DNA of 64,000 bases, taken from contig NZ_LT800494.1 in NCBI RefSeq assembly GCF_900166665.1, positions 2,361,590 to 2,425,589 of the forward strand. The letters run 5' to 3'. Positions 55,460-63,782 of this stretch are shown piece after piece. The notes beneath the pieces were generated by a model, which was not told the origin of the DNA, ran no database searches, and saw only the letters and a list, made by a program, of their open reading frames with translations. Both the position numbers and the translations under genes were made by a program. Each line of letters starts with the position of its first letter. The stretch's first letter is position 1. The DNA comes from Cytobacillus gottheilii (GTDB taxonomy: Bacteria; Bacillota; Bacilli; Bacillales; Cytobacillaceae).

Positions 55460-56809
55460 CTATGCGCTTTTCTTTATGTTTATATCTGAAGCTCCCCCAT
55501 TTTTTATCATTGAGACGACAAAACCAAGAAGTGCTCCGATGATTGCAGGGATCACCCAGCCGAGTCCGACACCATAAAGCGGCAAATATTCAGTGAATAG
55601 ATTTTCAATAAAGTTTACTTTAATGTCTGCAGCAGCTAAACCGTCGAATAAACTCACAATAAAAGTGAACAGCATACTGAATTGATAAACTTCTGTTCTG
55701 CCTTTGAATAGCTTGTGTGTAAACGTTAAAATCATTAAACAGATCGCCAATGGGTAAATCGCAACTAATACAGGGACAGAAAATGCAATCAGTTCATTTA
55801 ACCCGAAATTGGCAAGGATTGTGCTAAAAGCAGAAAATATAATCACAAATGCATTATAAGAAAGAGCCGGCAGCAGTTTGCTGAAATAGGCTGCACAAGA
55901 TGTGATTAATCCGATGCTTGTTGTAAGACATGCACCTAATACAATAAGACTAAGCAAGACACCGCCAAATGAACCAAAATAATGATTGGAGGTGCTTGTT
56001 AATACAGATCCGCCATTTTCTAATAGCCCAAATGGCTCTACACTCGATGCACCGATTAATCCAAGCGAAGTGTAAATAAGAGCTAGAAGTCCAGCAGCAA
56101 TAAGTCCAGCTTTTAAGATCGCTTTTGTAATATCCTTTTTAGCAGTGACGCCTTTTGAGCGGATCGCTTCAATAACAATGATGCCAAATACAAATGAAGC
56201 AAGAGCATCCATTGTTAAATACCCTTCCTGAAATCCTTTAAAGAACGAATCACTTAAATAGTTTTCCGTTGGTGCTTGAAATGCCCCCAATGGGTTAATC
56301 AGTGCAGTTATGATCAAAATGGCAATGAACACTAATAGCATTGGTGTAAGAAACTTCCCAACTATATCAACGATTTTCGATGATTTCATTGAGAAAAAGG
56401 CTGTTACAGCAAAAAAGATAATTGTAAAGATCACAAGTGCTAATGTTTGAAAATCTTCACCAATAAAAGGCTTGATGCCTATCTCATAAGAAACAGTGCC
56501 TGTCCGCGGAATGGCAAACAATGGACCGATTGATAAGTATAAGGCCACTGTAAAAACCAATCCAAATACAGGATGAACTCTGCTTGCCAGGGATTGAAGA
56601 TCATCCTTACCGGAAATACCTAAGGCAATCACCCCAAGCAAGGGTAATCCTACGCCGGTTACAACAAAGCCGGCATTAGCCCACCAAATATTTGATCCTG
56701 CTGATTGGCCAAGCATAGCAGGGAAAATTAAGTTTCCAGCACCAAAAAACAGTGCGAAAAGCATAAACCCAACTGCAATAATAAAAGAGAATGATAGCTT
56801 TTGATTCAT
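55460..56809 (-). CDS. brnQ: Branched-chain amino acid:cation symporter
   Basis: A 449-residue LIVCS-family transporter with about 12 helices that imports leucine, isoleucine and valine with sodium or protons. The start MNQKLSFSFIIAVGFMLFAL followed by FGAGNLIFPAMLGQ is characteristic. It is divergent from a GntR regulator, with matching sequence boxes between. Imported valine could feed the valine-degradation genes at 11852-17203. Confidence 0.93.
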   Translation of the reverse strand: MNQKLSFSFIIAVGFMLFALFFGAGNLIFPAMLGQSAGSNIWWANAGFVVTGVGLPLLGVIALGISGKDDLQSLASRVHPVFGLVFTVALYLSIGPLFAIPRTGTVSYEIGIKPFIGEDFQTLALVIFTIIFFAVTAFFSMKSSKIVDIVGKFLTPMLLVFIAILIITALINPLGAFQAPTENYLSDSFFKGFQEGYLTMDALASFVFGIIVIEAIRSKGVTAKKDITKAILKAGLIAAGLLALIYTSLGLIGASSVEPFGLLENGGSVLTSTSNHYFGSFGGVLLSLIVLGACLTTSIGLITSCAAYFSKLLPALSYNAFVIIFSAFSTILANFGLNELIAFSVPVLVAIYPLAICLMILTFTHKLFKGRTEVYQFSMLFTFIVSLFDGLAAADIKVNFIENLFTEYLPLYGVGLGWVIPAIIGALLGFVVSMIKNGGASDINIKKSA

Positions 56810-56910
56810 GTTTGCTCCTCCTGGAAGAATGTTTTGTTTTTATAGTTTTAAATTTTCAGTTTATTAACCATACACTCAAACGATAAACCACTTTACCGCG
56901 TTGAAGTATG

Positions 56911-56998
56911 TAATATATTGCATAACATACGATAACATACTCGCTTTCCTTTCGCAATATACTATTTTAAAAAAGTATCTTATGTATGCAATATATTG
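56911..56998. promoter_or_regulatory. Inverted TATGCAATATATT boxes between brnQ and gntR
   Basis: TAATATATTGCATA at 56911-56924 is the reverse complement, over 13 bases, of TATGCAATATATTG at 56985-56998. A third partial copy, GCAATATAC, lies at 56954-56962. The outer pair is 74 bases apart, about seven helical turns. GntR regulators bind short AT-rich palindromes of this sort, so these are the likely operators of the divergent regulator. Confidence 0.5.
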
Positions 56999-57102
56999 AA
57001 TTCTTCCTGTTAATATCTTATAATCTCAGTATATTTCTATATTCATAGTGTATATAAATTAATATTCTTTTACATTTTGGATAATAAAGGTGGTTTGTTG
57101 AA

Positions 57103-57765
57103 ATGCCTGTACCCGTAAATTTTTCGTCGCCCATAAGGATCACAGCTAAAAATCGTGCTTTTTTACAGCTTCAAGAATGGATTATTGATGGTACCTTACA
57201 GCCTCAGGAGAAATTAAATGATGCAGAGTTAGCACAAGCGCTTGGTGTCAGCAGAACTCCAGTGAGAGAAGCATTGCAGCTTTTGAACGTTCAGGGTTTT
57301 GTTCAAATGTATCCAGGTGTTGGAACTCAAGTTACACCTGTTAAGAAAAGTGATATTACAAAAATATTGCCACCTCTCGCCTCGCTGCAAGCATTAGCAG
57401 CCGAGTATGCTGTTCAGGAAATGACAAGTGCCACATTATCAGAGCTAAAAGAATTAAATCAGCAATTCTCACAATATATTAAAAAGGGAGATTTCTATAA
57501 CGCGCTAAAAACAGATGAACAATTTCATCATCTGATTATTCATAGTGCAGAAAATCCTTATTTGACAAATAGCATCTCAAATCTTCAAGGCCATGTCTTT
57601 CGTCTTTACTTTCATCAGTCGATTATCATGACAGCTCAATCGGTTCAGGAACATGAAGACATTATTCATGCCATCGAAAGCAAGGATGTCAAAATGGCAG
57701 GCTCAATAGCGAGACAAAACTGGCTGCGCGCCATAGATGAATTTTATGCAGAACATGGTGTATGA
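57103..57765 (+). CDS. GntR-family regulator (FadR/FCD subfamily)
   Basis: A 220-residue regulator. The N-terminal winged helix has ELAQALGVSRTPVREALQLL (residues 41-60), and the C-terminal FCD ligand domain includes TDEQFHHLIIHSAENPYL. FCD members sense organic acids or amino acids through a metal-bound pocket. Its position suggests it controls brnQ and itself. AAGGTGG precedes the ATG. Confidence 0.88.
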   Translation: MPVPVNFSSPIRITAKNRAFLQLQEWIIDGTLQPQEKLNDAELAQALGVSRTPVREALQLLNVQGFVQMYPGVGTQVTPVKKSDITKILPPLASLQALAAEYAVQEMTSATLSELKELNQQFSQYIKKGDFYNALKTDEQFHHLIIHSAENPYLTNSISNLQGHVFRLYFHQSIIMTAQSVQEHEDIIHAIESKDVKMAGSIARQNWLRAIDEFYAEHGV

Positions 57766-57843
57766 TGAAACTGTGAACGTAATTACATGCTTTGTCATTC
57801 TGGAATCAGTTGATATTGTAAAAAGTAAAAAGGAGGAATTCTT

Positions 57844-58134
57844 ATGAATATTCAAGTTAGTGATCGGGCGGCTGAATGGTATAAGAAGGAAATGGACCTA
57901 TCACATGGGGATTATTTGCGTTTCTTTGCCCGTTATGGAGGCTGCAGTACTGTACAGCAGGGTTTTTCGCTTGGAATTTCAAATGAAGAGCCGTTGCATA
58001 CAGGAGCTTCCATCGAAAAAGATGGAATCACTTATTATATCGAAGAAAAAGATCTTTGGTATTTTGACCAGCATGATCTGAAAGTTGATTATGATGAAGG
58101 TGCAGATGAACCCATCTATCATTACTCTGCGTAA
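57844..58134 (+). CDS. yneR: HesB/YadR/YfhF-family protein, YneR
   Basis: A 96-residue small protein of the HesB-like superfamily. The YGGCSTVQQGFSLGIS segment keeps one cysteine (YGGCS) in the position where iron-sulfur carriers have their first cysteine; the C-terminal CGC pair is missing. It matches YneR of B. subtilis, in the expected neighbourhood. AAGGAGG precedes ATG. Unlike the HesB-like gene at 53868 it has a normal Cys codon. Confidence 0.88.
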   Translation: MNIQVSDRAAEWYKKEMDLSHGDYLRFFARYGGCSTVQQGFSLGISNEEPLHTGASIEKDGITYYIEEKDLWYFDQHDLKVDYDEGADEPIYHYSA

Positions 58135-58169
58135 AAATAACAATTCTAGCTAAATTAATGAAAAAAACG

Positions 58170-58397
58170 AAGAGGCTGGGACATAACGAAAATACTCTTT
58201 CTAAAACACGAATGTTCATTTTCATGGTTTGCGTGTTTACACAAGCCCGTTCCATTTCACTCATGTTTAGAAATAGTAAATGTTAAAAATAAATAAAAAA
58301 CCGAATGATAATGTCTAATCATTCGGATGAATCTCAAGGGTGGAACACTTATGTTCCACCCTTTTGTATTACTGGGATGAAGATGTCCCAGCCTCTT
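58170..58397 (+). repeat. Dispersed TIR repeat, copy G lacking the core
   Basis: This copy begins AAGAGGCTGGGACA and ends TGTCCCAGCCTCTT, but CCCGTTCCATTTCACTCATG shows that the GC-rich core has been removed between the two TCCATT direct repeats. It contains an extra perfect hairpin AAGGGTGGAACA/TGTTCCACCCTT (58336-58364). The outer flanks AATGAAAAAAA and TTTTTTTTCATT extend the inverted repeat. Its right end forms the 3' end of yneQ. Confidence 0.85.
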
Positions 58398-58695
58398 TTT
58401 TTTCATTCCATATATGTTCGTGCAATCCTTCTTTTTCAAGAATCTCTCTTTGTTTGTTTCCCAGTAAATCAAAGTGAGGATAACCATCTTTCCGGTTATG
58501 GATCCATTCGGCTTTTAGACCGTGTTTTTCTCCCCATGAAATAAGCTTGTTCATATCCCCGCAGCCTACCTTTGTGACCGTGGTGCAGCCTGGAAAGCGA
58601 TCATCAATCCAATAATGCGTTAAAAAAGCAATGTCACCTTGATTAATCCTTTCCTTCCACTTTTGCAGGTCTTTGCGTTTTATGCCAAAAGCCAT
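58369..58695 (-). CDS. yneQ: YneQ-like conserved protein
   Basis: A 108-residue protein of unknown function, homologous to B. subtilis YneQ by sequence feel and position. It has KWKERINQGDIAFLTHYWID and PGCTTVTKVGCGD near the N terminus. Its last ten residues (KKEAGTSSSQ) and stop codon come from the end of repeat copy G, so the original C terminus was replaced or extended by the repeat. It lies 12 bases behind yneP. Confidence 0.85.
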   Translation of the reverse strand: MAFGIKRKDLQKWKERINQGDIAFLTHYWIDDRFPGCTTVTKVGCGDMNKLISWGEKHGLKAEWIHNRKDGYPHFDLLGNKQREILEKEGLHEHIWNEKKEAGTSSSQ

Positions 58696-58707
58696 GACAG
58701 TCGCCGC

Positions 58708-59142
58708 CTAGTCTTCAGAGGAAACCGGTTTTTTTGCTCTTTCATAAGCAGCATGCCAGTCCGGGAATTTCCTTCTGATAGAGATCGGCCGAAAATTATC
58801 CTTCTGTACACATACATGCTTTGAATAAGCAGTGATCGCCAGTTCCTCTTCTTCTGTATATATTTCATATCCATAGGTTGTTCGAAGACCATCATATGCA
58901 TCAATCCATGTTTTCACGGTTGCTGTTTGTCCATAGCGAAGCGGTTTTTTATAACTGATTTGCACATCTGTCACCGGAGAGAGCACGCCTTCTTCTTCCA
59001 TTTGAGCGTAGTTAAAACCTAAATCTTTAACGATTTGTGTTCTGGCTACTTCCATCCAAACAAGATAGTTTGCATGATAAACGACTCCCATTTGGTCCGT
59101 TTCAGCATAACGAACCTCAATTTCTTTTGTAGATAGTAACAT
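58708..59142 (-). CDS. yneP: Acyl-CoA thioesterase, YneP
   Basis: A 144-residue hot-dog-fold thioesterase of the 4-hydroxybenzoyl-CoA type. The catalytic aspartate lies in YAETDQMGVVYHANYLVWME. It hydrolyses an acyl-CoA; the substrate is unknown. ATG 59142 follows GAGGG by seven bases; a longer start at 59160 is too far. It overlaps the ATPase gene region by only a base or two and is probably co-transcribed with it. Confidence 0.88.
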   Translation of the reverse strand: MLLSTKEIEVRYAETDQMGVVYHANYLVWMEVARTQIVKDLGFNYAQMEEEGVLSPVTDVQISYKKPLRYGQTATVKTWIDAYDGLRTTYGYEIYTEEEELAITAYSKHVCVQKDNFRPISIRRKFPDWHAAYERAKKPVSSED

Positions 59143-59143
59143 G

Positions 59144-61447
59144 TTAATTCCCTCTTTCAAAGCTCTGCAGCGCGTTTTCGAAATCTGATTTTGATAAATA
59201 TGGAGATATGTCCATTAATTCATCTTGTTCATTAATAAGTCTTAAGGCTTGGGCTTGAATGGCCTCATCTGCCAGATTAGATGCAAATCTTCCGTTGCCG
59301 CTCATATCCATACCAGGCAGTGACTGTGACAAGAACTGCTGTGCATCTTCTGTTAGCTGGTATTCATATTTCTGTATATAAAAACGAAGGATATTAATTA
59401 GTTGTTCAGGAGTATAATCCTGAAAATGATAAAATTTCTTAAAACGGGACATAAGGCCAGGATTGCTGTTTAATAGGTTGTCCATTTCTTTCGGATAACC
59501 TGCTAAAATCACGACTAAATTTTCATTGTGCTTGGTCATTTCATCGACAAGCGTGTCAATCACTTCTTTGCCGAAATCCCCAGATGTTCCAGATAACAGC
59601 GAGTAGGCTTCATCAATAAAAAGGACGCCCCCCAGAGCTTGTCTAATTAACTTCTTTGTTTTAATAGCCGTTTGTCCCACATAGCCGGCAACAAAATCAG
59701 CTCTGCTGGCAACGATAAGATGACCTCTCTTTAGGATGCCGCATTCTTTAAGAAGTTCAGAATATAGCTTCGCCACGGTTGTTTTCCCGGTTCCAGGATT
59801 TCCTGTAAAGACGGAATGAAGCTGAATCGGCAAAGATGGCATGCCATTTTCCCGGCGTTTTTGCTGCATTTTTACATAAGAAATCAGTTTTGTGACTTCA
59901 TCTTTTACCTGCTCAAGTCCGATGAGCTGCTGTAATTGTGAGAGCGGTTTTTCGCGTTTGCTGCTTTCATCTACTTGAAAATCTTCTTTTTCCAGCAATG
60001 AAAACGATAGCACATGATTTTGGTTCTCGTCCTGTGCTCCTTTTTTAAAAATGGCATCAAGAACAATATTATAGACCGTTCTGGCGTTTCCAAATGTGTC
60101 ATCGACGCGTTCATTATCAATTCTTTTCAGCAGTTCAGCTTTTGCTTGTTCAGTCAGTATATAATCATTTTCTGCGGCCATTTTCTCGGCGATTTGAAGT
60201 AATTCTTCATTTGAATAATCGGGCAAAGGAATATGGTTGGACTGCGGAAAGCGGCTGCGCAGTCCTGGATTTGAATCAATAAATTGCCTCATTTCCTCCG
60301 GATAGCCTGCCAAAATAACGGCAAATCGGCCTCCATATTCAGATCCTGTCATTAAAGAAACTAACGTATCAATGGCTGTTTGTCCGTAATCATTGCCTGT
60401 TTGCCCCTCGCGTTTCAGGCTATAGGCTTCATCAATAAACAGTACTCCGCCTAACGCTTTTTCTACCATTGCCCTTACATTTTCCTCTGTCTGACCAACA
60501 TAGGAACCAACGAGTGATGTCCGGTCGGCTTCTACAACTTCTTTTCGCGGCAATACGCCAAGATCATAATAAATTCTGGCAAGCAAACGAGCTAGCGTTG
60601 TTTTCCCAGTTCCCGGATTTCCCGTCAATACCATATTTAAACTAAGCTCATCCTTTGTTTGAAGTCCGAGTTTTTTTCGTTCGTTTTGGTATTTTAAGAA
60701 ACGGTAATAATCATTAATCCGCTTCTTAACAGATTCCATGCCAATCATGTTGTGAAGCTCATCAAGCGGTACTTTTTCAGGAACAGGAGCTTTATAAGAG
60801 CTAAAAAGCTGGCTCCAGTCGCGCTTTAGCTTCTCTAATCTCTCTAAGTGTACTTTCATATCTGCATAATAGGTTGCAGTGTGAAACACACCTGAAATCG
60901 ACTGCTCATATTCTTCAGAAGCTTTCAGCAGTCCGGCGGTCTCAATCAGTGTTTCCTCTAAAATGGAAATAAGCTGCTCATAAATTCCAGGCTGATTAGT
61001 TTCTTGGAATTTGTCTGCCGCTAATTTATTTTTTTGCATCTGTTCCATTTCTTCTTCAGCGGCATGCAAAAAACTGCGCGATATTTCAATAAATTGCTCT
61101 GCTGTTTTCTTTTTGGCAGCACGATTATCCGTTTCTCTTAACGGCGGATATTTTAAAAGGTTTAGAAAATCTTTTTTGCTTTCCCATTCATACTGAGCTA
61201 AATATTGAGCTGCCTTACTATTTGTGCTATCGAGGCTCAGCGCTTTATGCATCCATGCATGCACCAATGTGCTTTGTTTGTCTTTATGTGCTCTTGATAA
61301 AGCAGCCATGGTTAAAAGAATAGAAATTTGTTTTGCATCCTGGTATTCATCGAGAAGCGAAATTTCCCGTAAGAGAGCTAATTCGTCTTGTATAAACCCT
61401 TTATCCTGCAACTCCTCATCCCATAATTGCCATTGTTTATTTTCCAT
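59144..61447 (-). CDS. Tandem CbxX/CfqX-type AAA ATPase (SpoVK-like)
   Basis: A 767-residue protein. Residues 1-230 are helical, TPR-like. Two AAA modules follow, each with Walker A TGNPGTGKTT (near 280 and 555) and Walker B GVLFIDEAYSL, plus arginine-finger segments (NPGLRSRFP and NPGLMSRFKKF). SpoVK has one such module; this protein has two. It lies between tlp and yneP in a spore-gene neighbourhood, hinting at a remodelling role in sporulation. ATG 61447 is the only good start. Confidence 0.88.
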   Translation of the reverse strand: MENKQWQLWDEELQDKGFIQDELALLREISLLDEYQDAKQISILLTMAALSRAHKDKQSTLVHAWMHKALSLDSTNSKAAQYLAQYEWESKKDFLNLLKYPPLRETDNRAAKKKTAEQFIEISRSFLHAAEEEMEQMQKNKLAADKFQETNQPGIYEQLISILEETLIETAGLLKASEEYEQSISGVFHTATYYADMKVHLERLEKLKRDWSQLFSSYKAPVPEKVPLDELHNMIGMESVKKRINDYYRFLKYQNERKKLGLQTKDELSLNMVLTGNPGTGKTTLARLLARIYYDLGVLPRKEVVEADRTSLVGSYVGQTEENVRAMVEKALGGVLFIDEAYSLKREGQTGNDYGQTAIDTLVSLMTGSEYGGRFAVILAGYPEEMRQFIDSNPGLRSRFPQSNHIPLPDYSNEELLQIAEKMAAENDYILTEQAKAELLKRIDNERVDDTFGNARTVYNIVLDAIFKKGAQDENQNHVLSFSLLEKEDFQVDESSKREKPLSQLQQLIGLEQVKDEVTKLISYVKMQQKRRENGMPSLPIQLHSVFTGNPGTGKTTVAKLYSELLKECGILKRGHLIVASRADFVAGYVGQTAIKTKKLIRQALGGVLFIDEAYSLLSGTSGDFGKEVIDTLVDEMTKHNENLVVILAGYPKEMDNLLNSNPGLMSRFKKFYHFQDYTPEQLINILRFYIQKYEYQLTEDAQQFLSQSLPGMDMSGNGRFASNLADEAIQAQALRLINEQDELMDISPYLSKSDFENALQSFERGN

Positions 61448-61535
61448 ATATGATCACTTCTTTTTTTAGATTCCAATGTTCATCATATCATAATTGCTCT
61501 TATTTCGTTAAGAAAAGAGCATGATCTCATTTATG

Positions 61536-61570
61536 TAAAAAGGAAGCCTGATCGGTATGATCAGGCTTTT
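61536..61570. terminator. Terminator of tlp
   Basis: AAGCCTGATC and GATCAGGCTT form a ten-base stem; read leftward CCTTTTTACA follows. It separates tlp from the AAA ATPase gene. Confidence 0.75.
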
Positions 61571-61578
61571 CCCCACCG

Positions 61579-61803
61579 TTACTTGTTATGTTTTGCTTCA
61601 TCTTTTACTTCTGCACGGAATGCTTCGAGGCTATTGCGGCGGCGCTCATTTTTGGCAGCAATGTTTGCACGCTCGTCTTCGCTTGCAAACTCCATTGCAT
61701 GTTCAGCTTCTTCCATGTTTTCAATCGTGTGAACAATCATGGATTGAAGCTTTTCAACATTATCACTGCGATCATCTGGGTTCGATTTACGATTAAAGGC
61801 CAT
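61579..61803 (-). CDS. tlp: Small acid-soluble spore protein Tlp
   Basis: A 74-residue thioredoxin-like spore protein, despite its name not a thioredoxin. It starts MAFNRKSNPDDRSDNVEKLQ and continues with the helical repeat ERANIAAKNERRRNSLEAFR of Tlp. Tlp is a minor small acid-soluble protein made late in the forespore. As in B. subtilis it follows sspN on the same strand. AAGGAGG precedes the ATG. Confidence 0.92.
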   Translation of the reverse strand: MAFNRKSNPDDRSDNVEKLQSMIVHTIENMEEAEHAMEFASEDERANIAAKNERRRNSLEAFRAEVKDEAKHNK

Positions 61804-61935
61804 TCGTATAACCTCCTTGAAATTAGAAGTACTTTCAATAGGTAGTCTGTGATGGATTAGCAGAAATTAATGAAGGAAATGAGTGGATGGAAAAAACAAT
61901 GTTTTTTGACATTTATTTTTTGTTTACTAAAAATA

Positions 61936-61972
61936 AAAAGCCAGCCACTTACGAATAGATGGCCGGCTTTGC
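61936..61972. terminator. Hairpin between sspN and tlp
   Basis: AAAAGCCAGCCA pairs with TGGCCGGCTTTG with one mismatch. Read leftward TTTTTATTTTTAG follows. It would end most sspN transcripts while some read through to tlp, as known for this pair. Confidence 0.7.
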
Positions 61973-61980
61973 AAAATTAT

Positions 61981-62124
61981 TTATTCACCTTTTGTCTGGA
62001 TGACTTGAGGATGCTGACCCGATTGATCCTGCATCTGCTTCCCTTTGTTGCCTCCAGCTGAATGGCTTTGTGTACCAATATGGCTTGGTCTAAAACCTTG
62101 AGAATGCTTTTTTGGATTGCCCAT
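61981..62124 (-). CDS. sspN: Small acid-soluble spore protein N
   Basis: A 47-residue minor spore protein. [19 protein letters not shown], then [17 protein letters not shown], matches SspN closely. The preceding ATG at 62127 is also in frame, but the family starts MGN. GGAGGGGGGA lies upstream. It is expressed in the forespore under sigma-G in B. subtilis, and so marks this organism as an endospore former. Confidence 0.9.
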   Translation of the reverse strand: MGNPKKHSQGFRPSHIGTQSHSAGGNKGKQMQDQSGQHPQVIQTKGE

Positions 62125-62187
62125 CATTTATCCCCCCTCCTTTACAGTATGGACATCAGAGAAGGAAGTATGTAAGGCAATTCCTGC

Positions 62188-62318
62188 TTATTCAGCTTTA
62201 TTTAAACGTTTTTGTTCGAGTTTTGCTTCTATTTTTTCCATTGCGGCTTGATCTTTAAGTAATTGACGTTTGTTTTCAGAAACCAATTCTGAAAAAGAGC
62301 GCTTACGTGGTTTTCGCA
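62188..62318 (-). pseudogene. FbpB-like small basic protein gene with a one-base frameshift
   Basis: From ATG 62318 the frame reads MRKPRKRSFSELV, the typical start of small basic Fur-regulated FbpB-like proteins. It then goes out of frame and stops at 62229. Adding one T near 62282 would continue as SENKRQLLKDQAAMEKIEAK...NKAE, a complete 43-residue protein ending at 62188. An AGGTGA site precedes the ATG. Mutation or sequencing error cannot be told apart. Confidence 0.55.
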
Positions 62319-62560
62319 TAAGGTTCACCTTCCTTTAAACATATTGTAACAGTTATTATGTCCTGAAACCGCTTTAATTATTACAACTTTTCGAAAATTT
62401 AAAAGAGAAACGAAATATTTACAAAAAAACATAATATTTAACTTGCTTTTTAGCTAGTGTCTTTGCGCAGATTTTGATGTTGTTTCTTGAGGCTATTTTT
62501 AAAATGACTTTAAATAAGGGGAAGTGGATTTGCGTTCATGATGCTCGCTTTGTGCGGGGT
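62319..62560. other. AT-rich intergenic region
   Basis: About 240 bases without a gene. No SspO- or SspP-like reading frame was found, although these genes sit near citB in B. subtilis. Confidence 0.4.
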
Positions 62561-62640
62561 GGGCCCTAAGTCTCCTGGTTCCTTACGTTCCTGGGGGTTT
62601 CACCTATCCCACTTTTCTACCAGGAGTCTCACACCTTCTG
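62553..62640. repeat. Degraded core of the dispersed repeat (copy H)
   Basis: GCGGGGTGGGCCCTAAGTCTCCTGG... to CCAGGAGTCTCACACC keeps the alternation of GC-rich palindromes seen in the core of copies A-D, but the outer parts and terminal repeats are missing. A distant copy or another family of the same kind. Confidence 0.4.
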
Positions 62641-62682
62641 CTCAAATTAACTTTTAAAAAACAGCAAAATTACAATCTTAAA

Positions 62683-62872
62683 AATAGACGGAAGAAATCC
62701 GGTTAAATCGTTAAAACTCTTAAAAAGGGCCTAAATAGAGGGAGATATTCCGACTATTTAACCGAAAAACGTAGAAATGGACTAATTTATTCGATTTAAC
62801 CGGAAAATCTCCGCTTATTTCTCTCTAAGATAGCTTGATTTTGTAAATAAGGGGAATTTCTCCGCTTATTTT
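62683..62872 (+). repeat. Direct repeat unit 1
   Basis: About 190 bases starting AAAAATAGACGGAAGAAATC and ending TCTCCGCTTATTTT. It is nearly identical to the second unit 242 bases further on. Inside are hairpin elements built from CCGGTTAAAT and TCCGCTTATTT. Confidence 0.88.
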
Positions 62873-62924
62873 GACTGGATCATAGGAGCTTAAAGGTCTT
62901 TGTCTTATTCATGCATGAGCTCTA

Positions 62925-63117
62925 AAAAATAGACGGAAGAAATCCGGTTAAATCGTTAAAACTCTTAAAAAGGGCCTAAATAGAGGGAGATATTCCGACT
63001 ATTTAACCGAAAAACGTAGAAATGGACTAATTTATTCGATTTAGCCGGAAAATCTCCGCTTATTTCGCCCAAATATAGCTCAATTTTGTAAATAAGCGGA
63101 ATTTCTCCGCTTATTTT
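62925..63117 (+). repeat. Direct repeat unit 2
   Basis: A second copy of the preceding repeat, with a few changes (for example GATTTAGCCGG for GATTTAACCGG). It ends with a perfect hairpin, AAATAAGCGGA/TCCGCTTATTT with loop ATTTC and a T run (63089-63117), which could end yneN transcription. A near-identical tandem copy points to a recent duplication. Confidence 0.88.
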
Positions 63118-63221
63118 TCACCGCATCCTATAATTGCAGGGGAACAAGTAGAAATGCACCTTTCGTTAAAAAGGGGAAACAACCGTTTTGGTGTTTCCCT
63201 TCGTAGTACCCGCATATTACC

Positions 63222-63731
63222 TTACAGGTCTCTGGTATATTCCCGCATGATTTCAATCGGCATGGCACTTAAGTATTTATGGCGTACAATCCCTTTTTTA
63301 TCGATGAAAAAGGTTGTTGGGATGGTGAGTATCTGGTAATCATTGTTGACCTGGTCTTTTTCGTCAAGAAGAATGGGAAACGAAACGCCCATTTTATCAA
63401 CGTACGATTGAACATCATAGCGAGTGTCGATGTTAACAGCTAGGATGACGACATCATCTCCTACTTCGCCATGAAACTTTTCCATTGCAGGCATTTCTGC
63501 TTTACATGGCGGACACCATGTTGCCCAAAAGTTGAGCATGACCTTTTTTCCTTTATAATCTGATAGCTTTACCATATTTCCATTTAAATCTTTTAGAGAA
63601 AAATCTGGTGCAGCTGTGCCAATTTTGAGGCCAGGCAGCCGATCTTCTGGAGGAGCTTCATTTTGTGCAAAGGCTTGACCGGATATGATAATGAAGAAAC
63701 CAAAAAGCAATAATAGTGTTTTTTTCAGCAT
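63222..63731 (-). CDS. yneN: Membrane-anchored thioredoxin-like protein, YneN
   Basis: A 169-residue ResA/TlpA-type thiol-disulfide oxidoreductase. A signal or anchor helix covers residues 1-22, followed by a thioredoxin fold with active site WCPPC (FWATWCPPCKAEMP) and the cis-proline segment LTIPTTFFID. It probably reduces disulfides outside the membrane. Position directly downstream of aconitase matches yneN next to citB in B. subtilis. AGGGAC precedes the ATG. Confidence 0.9.
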   Translation of the reverse strand: MLKKTLLLLFGFFIIISGQAFAQNEAPPEDRLPGLKIGTAAPDFSLKDLNGNMVKLSDYKGKKVMLNFWATWCPPCKAEMPAMEKFHGEVGDDVVILAVNIDTRYDVQSYVDKMGVSFPILLDEKDQVNNDYQILTIPTTFFIDKKGIVRHKYLSAMPIEIMREYTRDL

Positions 63732-63782
63732 GTTGATGTCCCTTCTTTCTAGAATTTATTTGTGCTTTGCACCTATTCTTTC

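Noticed and set aside
62553..62640. A rRNA or tRNA fragment
   Set aside because: GC-rich palindromes but no tRNA arms or rRNA motifs; it resembles the core of the dispersed repeats.
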